Counted from the first letter of the stretch, positions 1-6,913 are shown. The stretch is 8,248 bases of DNA from Prosthecochloris sp. (GCA_015482705.2 JADMLA020000036.1:1-8248); one strand, 5' to 3'. The notes: generated by a model from the sequence alone, not told the origin. A program made the numbers and translations.

Positions 1-1095
1 CAGATCGAGCCGATCGTCGTGACCGATCCGAACGATCTTGAAGAGGCGTTGCTCGATACGCTCGATGTAGTGCCAATTACCGGTACGTTGCAGGGGTCGT
101 TCGGGGCCGACGGCGGATATGTTCATTCGATCATCATCGGTGGAGTCACCTATACCTACAATCCTTCAGGCGGTGGAAGTATCAGTTCAACAGGTACGTT
201 CGTCTTCGATACCACAACCAATACCATGATGGTCGAAACCGGTGAAGGAGGGGAGCTGAGCGTCGATATGGATACAGGAGAGTACTCGTATACCGCTCCG
301 CAGGGAATTACAGCAATGGTCGACGATGTGTTCCAATACAGGTTTGCCGACAATGATGGCGATGTTAGTGACACCGGAACGGTAACCGTTACGCTGGTTC
401 CTCCTGGTGGCACTGATATCATCGAGCAGATCAATGAAGTCGACTCTTTTGGGGTAAATGGAACTGGTTCGACGCTTAACGGAGGTGTCGGTGATGACTT
501 TCTTGTAGGAGGTACCGGAGCCGATACGCTTAACGGGGGAGCCGGTGACGATATTCTCAATGGTGACGGCGGCTATCAACCATATACAAGTTGGGGTTAT
601 GTCTCAAGCGCATACTTTACCGATACGGTCAACGGTGGTGATGGCAATGACAGGGTTATCTATGACGGCCGTGATACAGTTGACGGCGGGGATGGTCTGG
701 ATACCCTGATTCTGGAAAAAGACCTCGATATCAATTTTAATACAAATCGCAACCTGTCGAATATCGAGGTGATCGATCTAACCTACGGACCAGGTAGTGA
801 TTCTATCTTTCTGGAAGATGTGTATGGTTACGAAGATATGCCGTATTACAGGCTGTATGACGGTGATCATCGTTTAACGAATATCAACGCAGCGGATGTG
901 CTCAATATGACCGATGCCGATAATGAGCTCTACATTCTTGGCGACAGTGGCGATTATGTCGAGTTCGATGGTTTTACGTTATCAGGAACAGCCTCGGCGG
1001 ATGTGTATAGCGACGGAACCGTTACGGCATTCAACGTGTATACCGGGGGAGGCGCAACGGTTTATGTCGATCAGGATATCACGGTTTCCTTGTAA
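1..1095 (+). CDS. C-terminal part of a large RTX-type T1SS-secreted adhesin/exoprotein (5' truncated by window)
   Basis: The frame is open from base 1 to TAA at 1093-1095, giving 364 residues with the true start upstream; the GTG at 19 is only an internal valine. Residues about 10-135 form a cadherin/VCBS-like beta domain of the kind that often ends giant adhesins (GSFGADGGYV, GVTYTYNPSG, FADNDGDVSDTG). Residues 161-191 and 211-241 hold glycine/aspartate-rich RTX repeats (GGVGDDFLVGG, GGAGDDILNG, GGDGLDTLILE), which bind calcium and fold after export. From about residue 250 (LSNIEVIDLT) to the end (NVYTGGGATVYVDQDITVSL) it resembles the C-terminal T1SS target region of LapA-like proteins, which is read uncleaved by the ABC exporter. 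The TolC-like gene follows after 68 bp, so this is very probably a substrate of the secretion system encoded here. Whether its N-terminus carries a retention module cannot be seen. Class assignment is firm; the specific ligand or role is unknown. Confidence 0.9.
   Translation, partial: QIEPIVVTDPNDLEEALLDTLDVVPITGTLQGSFGADGGYVHSIIIGGVTYTYNPSGGGSISSTGTFVFDTTTNTMMVETGEGGELSVDMDTGEYSYTAPQGITAMVDDVFQYRFADNDGDVSDTGTVTVTLVPPGGTDIIEQINEVDSFGVNGTGSTLNGGVGDDFLVGGTGADTLNGGAGDDILNGDGGYQPYTSWGYVSSAYFTDTVNGGDGNDRVIYDGRDTVDGGDGLDTLILEKDLDINFNTNRNLSNIEVIDLTYGPGSDSIFLEDVYGYEDMPYYRLYDGDHRLTNINAADVLNMTDADNELYILGDSGDYVEFDGFTLSGTASADVYSDGTVTAFNVYTGGGATVYVDQDITVSL
481..723 (+). repeat. RTX (hemolysin-type calcium-binding) nonapeptide repeats, two blocks
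   Basis: Two runs of the GGxGxDxLx pattern are encoded at 481-573 and 631-723. They are separated by an aromatic-rich insert (YQPYTSWGYVSSAYFTD) that breaks the repeat register. Each block has only about three repeat units, few compared with RTX toxins but common at the end of LapA-like adhesins. Confidence 0.85.
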
Positions 1096-1163
1096 GACAA
1101 CCAACAGGAAAGAAAAAGTTTACAGCTATGTATTGCATCAACTTAAAAAATAGAGACCATATC

Positions 1164-2579
1164 ATGAACACTCCCAGAAGAAGAAGTAGTATGCTTCTGT
1201 TATTTGTTGCTTTGCTGCTGAGTACAGTGCCCGATAAACTGCAGGCTGAGCCGGTGAGCGGAGCGGTGGAGAAGTCGATCAACACAAACCCTGAAGTCCA
1301 GGCAAGCTGGCATGCTTTCATGGACGTTTATGAAGAGCAGGGTGTTGCCCGTGGCGGTTATTTTCCCACCCTCGACGCTACAGCGGATATTGGCCGCGAA
1401 TGGCGCTGGCGTGACGGAAGCCGGACGGAAGATTTCTGGCGCAAAGGTATTCGGTTGGAGGTGCGTCAGATGTTGTTTGACGGTTTTTATACGAACAGTC
1501 AGGTCTGCCGTGTGAAACGTTCGAGTCAGGCAAGGTACTTCGAGTTTCTGCAGTCTCTCGAGAGTGCAGGCCTGGAAGGTCTTCGTGCCTATGCCGATGT
1601 CATGAGGTATCGTGACCTGGTGGACATGGCTCACCAGAACTACGATTATCACCAGGAAATCTATGAGCAGATATCAAAGCGTGTACAGTCCGGTGTGGGG
1701 GCCAAGGTGAATCTGGAACAGATCGAGGGACGTCTGGCGCTTGCGAGTTCGAACCTTATGACGGAGCAATCGAACCTGCACGATGTCAGTGCACGCTACC
1801 AGAGGATTGTCGGAGAGTTGCCACCGGACCACGTTGAGGATTTCTCTGTAGATATTACAGGGTTACCTTCAACGGTGGGAGAAGCCCTGCCTTTGGCCTA
1901 TCAGCAGAACCCGTCGTTTCTTGCAACGCTTGCGGATATCGAGGCTTCCGAACAGGCAGTACGGGTGCAGCAGTCGAAATTTTATCCACGCTTCGATATT
2001 CGCGCCTACCATGACTGGAGCTGGGACGAAGATGGTATAGATGCCTATGAACGCGAAGCGGCAGTTGAGTTGTTGATGACCTACAACATATTCAACGGCG
2101 GATCTGATCTTGCTGCCGTGAAGCAGTATAAAATGAAGAAACTGCGATCGATGGACATTCGTGAAAGAGTTCGCAGGGAGGTTCGTCAAACGTTGGAAAT
2201 AGCTTATAACGATAAGTCGGTGCTGGCATATCAGGTCGAGTATCTTGACCAGCACAGGGAAAATGTGGCCAAAGTACGTGTGGCATACCGCGATCAGTTC
2301 AATATCGGAAAGCGAACATTACTGGACCTTCTCGATACGGAAAACGAGTACTTCCAGGCTCACCGGGCTTATACGAATGCTTTTTATGACTTGAAGATAG
2401 CCGATGCAAGAGCATTGGCCGGCATGGGTCGTTTGCTGCAAAGTATTGGAGTGGTTCGTGAAGACTTACCGACACAGGAAGATCTCGAGTTGTGCGCGGT
2501 TCCCGTTGCAGCACTAGGTTCCTCGTCTTCTGGCTCCGAGCTGACACAACCGGTAAGTGCGGTCCCAATGGATAAGTGA
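1164..2579 (+). CDS. TolC/LapE-like outer-membrane channel of type I secretion
   Basis: This is the outer-membrane component of a T1SS: in the family, a trimeric beta-barrel/alpha-tunnel that docks onto the HlyD-type adaptor. The product is 471 residues, normal for TolC/LapE/AggA proteins. I chose ATG 1164 because it opens directly into a signal peptide: n-region NTPRRRSS, hydrophobic core MLLLFVALLLSTV, likely cleavage after LQA at residue 28. An in-frame ATG at 1128 would add 12 residues (MYCINLKNRDHI) before the signal peptide, and neither start has a strong ribosome binding site. The two internal OEP repeats are visible: the first half begins near residue 33 (INTNPEVQASWHAF, then GGYFPTLDATADIG) and the second near residue 240 (LAYQQNPSFLATL, then QSKFYPRFDIRAYHDW), each leading into long helices. 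The C-terminal 20 residues are Ser/Thr-rich and likely disordered. It lies 68 bp after the upstream adhesin and 308 bp before the ABC exporter gene. Confidence 0.93.
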   Translation: MNTPRRRSSMLLLFVALLLSTVPDKLQAEPVSGAVEKSINTNPEVQASWHAFMDVYEEQGVARGGYFPTLDATADIGREWRWRDGSRTEDFWRKGIRLEVRQMLFDGFYTNSQVCRVKRSSQARYFEFLQSLESAGLEGLRAYADVMRYRDLVDMAHQNYDYHQEIYEQISKRVQSGVGAKVNLEQIEGRLALASSNLMTEQSNLHDVSARYQRIVGELPPDHVEDFSVDITGLPSTVGEALPLAYQQNPSFLATLADIEASEQAVRVQQSKFYPRFDIRAYHDWSWDEDGIDAYEREAAVELLMTYNIFNGGSDLAAVKQYKMKKLRSMDIRERVRREVRQTLEIAYNDKSVLAYQVEYLDQHRENVAKVRVAYRDQFNIGKRTLLDLLDTENEYFQAHRAYTNAFYDLKIADARALAGMGRLLQSIGVVREDLPTQEDLELCAVPVAALGSSSSGSELTQPVSAVPMDK

Positions 2580-2633
2580 TTACAGGGCTGGCCAACTTTT
2601 GAAATCGATGTTGTTTCGTGTGCTTTGATTTTT

Positions 2634-2669
2634 GTGAGTTTTCCTTGTTTTTTTACTTGGAAAACTCAC
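2634..2669 (+). terminator. Perfect 11-bp inverted repeat, possible terminator of the TolC-like gene
   Basis: The left arm GTGAGTTTTCC (2634-2644) is exactly complementary to the right arm GGAAAACTCAC (2659-2669), with a 14-nt T-rich loop. It begins 55 nt after the TolC-like stop codon. Only three T residues follow the stem, so it is not a textbook intrinsic terminator; it could instead be a protein-binding or mRNA-stability element. Confidence 0.45.
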
Positions 2670-2840
2670 TTTCATATGCGTGTTTCCACTGTTCTCCCCT
2701 TTGTCCATATAATATATAATACCGTTGTTCAGAGATGCTGTACGTCCGTAATGGATGGTTTTCTGTCGGGCCGATACCAGGCTTGGCAGCATAACGGCTT
2801 ATAACAAGACAAGAAAACAGGAATCTACTATACGTTTTTT

Positions 2841-2872
2841 TTGTTATGTTTTGCTGTTGATCAAGGTATAAT
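2841..2872 (+). promoter_or_regulatory. Weak candidate promoter for the ABC exporter/adaptor operon
   Basis: A perfect -10-like TATAAT lies at 2867-2872, with a TTGTTA -35-like hexamer at 2841-2846. The 20-bp spacing is longer than optimal, and the implied transcript start would leave only about 9 nt before the ATG at 2888. The tandem TATAAT boxes at 2708-2720 are an alternative that would give a longer leader. Confidence 0.3.
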
Positions 2873-2887
2873 AAGCAGATAAATAGA

Positions 2888-5065
2888 ATGCAGCAGGAGA
2901 AAAGCGCTCAAGTTACGCAGCAGAATTTGCCGAAGGAGGGGAAAAAAACACATGATCCGCTCGTTGAGTGCTTGATTGTTATAGCGAAGTCTCATGAATT
3001 GCCTGTTGAGCGGGATGTTGTTGTTGCCGGACTGCCCCTCGATAGCAAGGGATTGACGCCTTCTCTTTTTACCCGAGCTGCTAAAAAGGCGGGTTTCAGC
3101 AGTCGTATTGTCAGTTTGCCGCTTGCTGGGCTCAATTCAGCGCTGTATCCTGTGATACTTCTCCTGAAAGAGAACGATGCTTGCGTTCTGCATCGACTCG
3201 ATGTGGATTCAGGAAAAGCGTTTGTCTCTTTTTCTGAATTAGGTGACGCTCCGGTCGAGCTATCAATCGAGGAAATCGATTCACGATTCACCGGAACCGC
3301 GATCTATATACGTCCGGAGTTTCGTTATGACGGCAGAACTCCAGAAGTTCGCAACCTGAAGCGCCGTCATTGGTTCTGGAGCGTTATCGAGGAAAACAAA
3401 CCACTCTACAAGGATATTCTTGCCGCGGCGGTCATGATTAACCTGTTTGCTCTGGCGATGCCCTTGTTTATCCGAAATGTCTATGACAGGGTGCTGCCGA
3501 ATCTCGCAGTGGAGACGCTCTGGGTGACTTCGGCGGCGGTTCTTCTTGCGCTTGGGGGGGATATAGTTCTCCGTCTCATGAGGGTTTATTTTATCGACCT
3601 CTCTTCAAGCCGGGCTGATGTAAAACTTTCATCATCGATCATGGAGCAAGTGCTTGGTTTGAGACTGGAGCACAAGCCGGCTTCTGTGGGTTCGTTTGCA
3701 TCGAATCTGCAGGCTTTCGAATTTGTCAGAAACTTCATCACCTCTTCAACGATTGCGGTTCTTGTCGATCTGCCATTTGCCTCGCTGTTCATTATTGTCA
3801 TTGCGCTTATTTCCTGGCCACTGGTTATTCCTGTTCTGCTCGGTGTGGCTGCTGTTTTTCTCTACGCAATGACCGTTCAGGGAAAGATGCATGACCTTAC
3901 CGAGCAGTCCTATCGTGTGGGTGCGCAACGTAGTGCAACGCTGATCGAGGGGCTGACGGGCATTGAAACCATCAAGGCGGTCAATGCCGAGAACAGTTTT
4001 CAGGCACGATGGGAAAAGGTTGTTGCACGTTTGGCCAAGGTCGGCGAACAACTGCGTTTTCTTTCTGCTTCGGTCTCGAGCGGGGCGTATATGGTGCAAA
4101 CCATCGTATCGATTCTCGGTTTCATTGTCGGTGTCTATCTGATTTCTTCCGGCAACCTCACGATGGGCGGTCTGATTGCGGTGTATATACTGACATCACG
4201 GGTGATGTCTCCGGTCAGTCAAAGTGCGGCTTTGCTGGTGCAATACCATCAAGCTGAAACGTCGCTGACTTCATTGAACACGATTATGGAACTGCCGGTT
4301 GAACGCCCGGTTGATGTCGGTTTTGTTTCGCGAAAATCTTGTCAGGGTAATATCGAGTTTCGAGATGTGCATTTTGCTTATCCGAATCAGGAGCGGGAGG
4401 CTCTTTCAGGAGTTTCGTTCCGAATTCGGCAAGGTGAACATGTTGCCATACTGGGACGAATCGGTTCCGGAAAAACAACCATCGAGCGTTTGATTGCTGG
4501 GCTTTATCAGCCGAAAAGTGGAACGGTGTTTATCGACGGCATTGATATTCGTCAGGTCGATCCTATGGAACTGCGTAACCATATCGGCTATGTTTCGCAG
4601 GAAGCCATGCTTTTTTTTGGTTCACTTCGTGATAACATCACGCTGGGATATCCTCAGGCAAGTGACCAGGAGGTTTTACGGGCGGCATCAATAGGAACAC
4701 TTGACCAATTTGTCGACAAACACCCTCATGGATTCAACATGCAGGTCGGTGAGCGAGGTGAGTTTCTTTCGGGTGGCCAGCGGCAGGGGGTGGTTATTGC
4801 CAGGGCTGTGATCAACGATCCTTCGATTCTGCTCTTCGACGAGCCTACGTCGCAAATGGATAACACGACGGAAGGCATTTTTAAAACGCGTTTCGAGCAA
4901 TATGTTCGCCAAAAAACCGTATTGATCGTCACTCATCGGACATCACTTCTCAATCTTGTTGACAGAATTATTGTTATGGATGGAGGAAAAGTGGTTGCCG
5001 ATGGTCCTAAGGAGAAAGTTCTCGACGCTTTGAAGAAAGGGCAGATCAGGAGAGTGGAAACATGA
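2888..5065 (+). CDS. Type I secretion ABC exporter, LapB/LssB family, with degenerate C39-like domain
   Basis: This is the inner-membrane ATPase/permease that recognises the C-terminal signal of the adhesins and powers export. It has 725 residues, the usual length. Residues about 23-150 are a C39-peptidase-like domain (DPLVECLIVIAKSH, VVAGLPL). By eye alignment with HlyB the catalytic Cys position is Pro24 and the catalytic His and Asp are not retained, so it should bind substrate but not cleave it. The membrane domain spans about residues 165-440, with the first helix near 178 (LAAAVMINLFALAMPLFI). The ATPase domain spans about 488-720: Walker A GRIGSGKTT (523-531, Lys529), Q-loop Gln571, signature LSGGQ (627-631), Walker B ILLFDE (Asp651, Glu652), D-loop SQMD and switch His683, all intact. 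ATG 2888 is the only sensible in-frame start but has a poor ribosome binding site. The stop overlaps the adaptor gene by 4 bp. Family resemblance is to LapB; exact orthology is not proven. Confidence 0.95.
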   Translation: MQQEKSAQVTQQNLPKEGKKTHDPLVECLIVIAKSHELPVERDVVVAGLPLDSKGLTPSLFTRAAKKAGFSSRIVSLPLAGLNSALYPVILLLKENDACVLHRLDVDSGKAFVSFSELGDAPVELSIEEIDSRFTGTAIYIRPEFRYDGRTPEVRNLKRRHWFWSVIEENKPLYKDILAAAVMINLFALAMPLFIRNVYDRVLPNLAVETLWVTSAAVLLALGGDIVLRLMRVYFIDLSSSRADVKLSSSIMEQVLGLRLEHKPASVGSFASNLQAFEFVRNFITSSTIAVLVDLPFASLFIIVIALISWPLVIPVLLGVAAVFLYAMTVQGKMHDLTEQSYRVGAQRSATLIEGLTGIETIKAVNAENSFQARWEKVVARLAKVGEQLRFLSASVSSGAYMVQTIVSILGFIVGVYLISSGNLTMGGLIAVYILTSRVMSPVSQSAALLVQYHQAETSLTSLNTIMELPVERPVDVGFVSRKSCQGNIEFRDVHFAYPNQEREALSGVSFRIRQGEHVAILGRIGSGKTTIERLIAGLYQPKSGTVFIDGIDIRQVDPMELRNHIGYVSQEAMLFFGSLRDNITLGYPQASDQEVLRAASIGTLDQFVDKHPHGFNMQVGERGEFLSGGQRQGVVIARAVINDPSILLFDEPTSQMDNTTEGIFKTRFEQYVRQKTVLIVTHRTSLLNLVDRIIVMDGGKVVADGPKEKVLDALKKGQIRRVET
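5048..5065 (+). promoter_or_regulatory. Ribosome binding site and ATGA stop/start overlap linking exporter and adaptor
   Basis: AGGAG at 5048-5052 lies 9 nt before ATG 5062, inside the last codons of the ABC gene. The start codon overlaps its TGA stop (5063-5065). This arrangement usually gives translational coupling and a fixed ratio of the two inner-membrane partners. Confidence 0.8.
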
Positions 5066-6480
5066 TCGATCCCCGGACAAAAGATGGATTTGAACGACTT
5101 GGGGGGTTCATCCGGGAGATGGGTGACAAGGGGCGTGTTTTTGTTGACCGTTTCTTTGACCGGTGGATTCCCATGGAAGAGGAGGAGCGGGCTGACTGGA
5201 CGGAAGATGCCGAGTGGGCAAAAATGCAGCAAGAGCCGGTCAGAGCACGTGCGGTGCTGAAAATAATGGGAATTACTGTTTTGCTTTTTCTTTTCTGGGC
5301 AATGGTTGCACCTCTGGACGAGGTAACAAGAGGGATGGGTAAAGTGATCCCTTCTTCACGGCTCCAGGTCGTCGAATCACTTGACGGGGGTATTCTGGAA
5401 GAGATAAGGGTTCACGAAGGCCAGGAAGTGAAAGCCGGTGACATACTGATGCGGATAGATCCCACCCGTTTTACATCTTCTTTTCAGGAGAAAGAGTACG
5501 AAGTGCTTGGCCTCGTTGCGAAAGAAGCTCGCCTTCGTGCTCTTGCGGAGGGTATATCGTTAGAACTGCCAGAAAGGAAGTTGAACGATGTTCCACAAAT
5601 TGTAGAGCATGAAAAGTTGCTTTATGAAGAGAGTCTGAAAGAGTTCAACGCCCAAATGGCAATTGTCAAGGAACAGCTTTCTCAAAGACATCATGAGCTT
5701 GAAGAGGTTGAAGCGCGATTGGTGCAGGCTGAGCGAAGCTATGCCCTTGCATCGCAGGAACTTGCAAAAACAGCACCACTGCTTTCGAGTGGTGCTGTTT
5801 CAGAGGTCGAAGTGATACGGCTGAGGCGTGATGTAGCCAATGCCAGGGGCGAGAGAGATGCAGCACTGGCAAGAAAAGCAACCCTCGAACGCATGCTTGA
5901 CGAGGCTAAGGAAAAAGTGAAGGAAGTTGAGCTCAAAAGTCGAAATGAATGGCGAAAAGAGCTGGAGTTGGTACTTGGAAGGATTGCCAGTTTGAGCCAG
6001 GGGACCAAAGGACTTGCCGACCTTGTTGAGCGTACGGAAATCAGGGCGCCTGTCCGCGGGACCGTTCAGAGAGTATACATCAATACGATTGGAGGAGTTG
6101 TCAAGCCGGGAGGCAGGGTGGCCGATATCGTGCCGCTTGGAGACAGTCTTGAGGTGGAAGTGAAAATTTCTCCCAAGGATATCGCCTTTCTTCATCCTGG
6201 ACAACAGGCATTGGTGAAGCTTACCGCATACGAGTTTACGATATACGGTGGTATGCATGGTGAAGTATACCATATAAGCGCTGACACGGTCAGTGATGAA
6301 GAAGGGCATACATTTTATCTTGTGCGAGTCAAAACTCCTGTGACAGCGATAAAAGAGGGACTTCCTGTGATTCCTGGTATGATGGCTCAAGTCGATATCA
6401 TGACCGGCAAACGAACAGTGTTGACGTATTTGCTGAAACCCATTCTTCGGGCAACATCGAATGCAATGAAAGAGAGATAG
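5062..6480 (+). CDS. HlyD/LapC-family periplasmic adaptor (membrane fusion protein) of type I secretion
   Basis: This protein bridges the ABC exporter to the TolC-like channel. It has 472 residues, typical of the family. An N-terminal cytoplasmic segment of about 65 residues, rich in acidic residues and Trp, precedes one transmembrane helix (about 66-84). Then comes the classic start of the periplasmic part (PLDEVTRGMGKVIPSSR, 84-100) and the first lipoyl half-motif (VVESLDGGILEEI). A long alpha-helical hairpin covers about 140-310, with its tip at APLLSSGAVSE (238-248). The second lipoyl half follows (TEIRAPVRGTV, from 325), then a beta-barrel region (ISPKDIAFLHPGQQALVKL) and the conserved C-terminus (PGMMAQVDIMTGKRTVLTYL, then LKPILR). 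No residue or domain appears to be missing. Its 4-bp overlap with the exporter gene makes the pair one transcriptional unit; the third component, the TolC-like channel, is encoded upstream across a gap. It most resembles LapC-type adaptors. Confidence 0.95.
   Translation: MIDPRTKDGFERLGGFIREMGDKGRVFVDRFFDRWIPMEEEERADWTEDAEWAKMQQEPVRARAVLKIMGITVLLFLFWAMVAPLDEVTRGMGKVIPSSRLQVVESLDGGILEEIRVHEGQEVKAGDILMRIDPTRFTSSFQEKEYEVLGLVAKEARLRALAEGISLELPERKLNDVPQIVEHEKLLYEESLKEFNAQMAIVKEQLSQRHHELEEVEARLVQAERSYALASQELAKTAPLLSSGAVSEVEVIRLRRDVANARGERDAALARKATLERMLDEAKEKVKEVELKSRNEWRKELELVLGRIASLSQGTKGLADLVERTEIRAPVRGTVQRVYINTIGGVVKPGGRVADIVPLGDSLEVEVKISPKDIAFLHPGQQALVKLTAYEFTIYGGMHGEVYHISADTVSDEEGHTFYLVRVKTPVTAIKEGLPVIPGMMAQVDIMTGKRTVLTYLLKPILRATSNAMKER
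5768..5800 (+). repeat. Perfect 13-bp inverted repeat inside the adaptor coding sequence
   Basis: AAACAGCACCACT (5768-5780) is exactly complementary to AGTGGTGCTGTTT (5788-5800), with a 7-nt loop GCTTTCG. It encodes residues 236-246, the tip of the adaptor's helical hairpin. As RNA it would form a strong stem-loop, but no T-run follows, so it is not a standard terminator. Confidence 0.75.
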
Positions 6481-6494
6481 ACCGTGAATTGTGG

Positions 6495-6538
6495 ATACAT
6501 GGTATTGTATTGTCTCGATGCTCATGTATACTGTTTTT
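6495..6538 (+). terminator. Weak hairpin with T5 run just after the adaptor gene
   Basis: ATACATG (6495-6501) pairs with CATGTAT (6523-6529) across a 21-nt loop, and TTTTT follows at 6534-6538. The stem is short and AT-rich, so this is a low-confidence intrinsic terminator about 15 nt after the adaptor stop codon. Confidence 0.3.
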
Positions 6539-6671
6539 ATATGCAAAATTGCAATGTTTCAATTCCTATTTTGCTAGGATTCTGTTCTATGGTATCTTTT
6601 CTTTATGTTCTTTTATAAAATACGAAGGACAGAAGGTAGTATATTTGTCCAGGCTAAGTCTTATCATGAGT

Positions 6672-6795
6672 TGTACAGGGAAAAGGTTGTTTTTACAGGC
6701 CTTTTCATCATTACCACATAAGCTGTACAGGTTTTCCTGCTGTAGTTTTTTTGTAGCGTAGTATTGGTATGTGCCATTTTTACAGTATAACTGTA
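6672..6795. promoter_or_regulatory. Cluster of TACAG motifs ending in a TACAGT-ATA-ACTGTA dyad, possible operator
   Basis: TACAG occurs at 6674-6678, 6694-6698, 6726-6730 and 6781-6785; the first three are within TGTACAGG or TTTACAGG. Inverse copies CTGTA lie at 6740-6744 and 6791-6795. The last pair makes a perfect 6-3-6 dyad at 6781-6795, about 240 bp before the second adhesin start. The first three are 20 and 32 bp apart, close to whole helical turns. The regulator is unknown, and the third copy is also part of the terminator hairpin. Confidence 0.35.
6723..6752 (+). terminator. Probable intrinsic terminator of the exporter/adaptor operon
   Basis: CTGTACAGG (6723-6731), a TTTT loop and CCTGCTGTAG (6736-6745) form a hairpin with one bulged C and two G-U pairs. 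It is followed at once by seven T residues (6746-6752). The hairpin-plus-U-tract order fits rho-independent termination on the + strand, about 240 nt beyond the adaptor stop codon. Confidence 0.5.
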
Positions 6796-6858
6796 GGGAT
6801 AGCGTGTTTACATATGTGCGCAATAATACGGTGGGCCGGTTTGTTATCCCTCCGGTTC
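6795..6858 (+). other. Possible structured RNA/pseudoknot-forming segment
   Basis: Hairpin stem GGGCCGG (6833-6839) / CCGGTTC (6852-6858) includes two G-U pairs and has a 12-nt loop. Most of that loop (6842-6851) is complementary over 10 positions (8 Watson-Crick, 2 G-U) to the upstream segment 6795-6804, the geometry of an H-type pseudoknot. It matches no riboswitch class I recognise. If transcription starts at the box at 6905, this would be DNA only. Confidence 0.3.
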
Positions 6859-6904
6859 TCGGTGCCCCCTGATTTCCGTTGTTTTTCGATTACATATTTC
6901 GCGG

Positions 6905-6913
6905 TGTTATAAC
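6905..6913 (+). promoter_or_regulatory. Candidate extended -10 promoter element for the second adhesin gene
   Basis: TGTTATAAC at 6905-6913 fits the extended -10 pattern TGnTATAAT with one mismatch in the hexamer. No good -35 box lies at 16-18 bp. Transcription would begin near 6920, giving a leader of about 110 nt before ATG 7033. Confidence 0.3.

Larger units (their letters stand above)
2580..2887 (+). other. 308-bp non-coding gap between the TolC-like and ABC exporter genes
   Basis: No convincing gene is present on either strand. It contains a perfect 11-bp inverted repeat (2634-2644 / 2659-2669), two TATAAT boxes 7 bp apart (2708-2713 and 2715-2720), a further TATAAT at 2867-2872 and several poly-T runs. 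The size and content suggest that transcription of the adhesin/TolC unit ends here and that the ABC/adaptor unit has its own promoter. Confidence 0.6.

Noticed and set aside
156..579. Two overlapping minus strand frames opposite the first adhesin
   Set aside because: Pro/Ser/Val-rich products are the complement of Gly/Asp/Thr-rich RTX coding sequence; no start signal or family match.
481..723. CRISPR-like or DNA-level tandem repeats
   Set aside because: The repetition is at protein level (GGxGxDxLx) with divergent DNA and no spacers; these are RTX repeats.
5800..6546. 248-codon minus strand open frame opposite the adaptor gene
   Set aside because: It lies antisense to a clearly conserved HlyD-family gene, shows no recognisable domain and is rich in His/Ser/Cys, as expected from reverse translation of a real gene.
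6680..6706. GAAAAGG / CCTTTTC hairpin as a terminator
   Set aside because: A 7-bp stem with a 13-nt loop, but no T-run follows; the hairpin at 6723-6745 with T7 is a better terminator.
6489..6761. 90-codon + strand open frame after the adaptor gene
   Set aside because: It starts with TTG, has no ribosome binding site, gives a Cys/Phe-rich composition typical of translated AT-rich DNA, and runs through the terminator-like hairpin and T7 tract.
6587..6823. 78-codon minus strand open frame in the intergenic region
   Set aside because: No ribosome binding site or recognisable motif, and it overlaps repeats and hairpins better explained as regulatory DNA.
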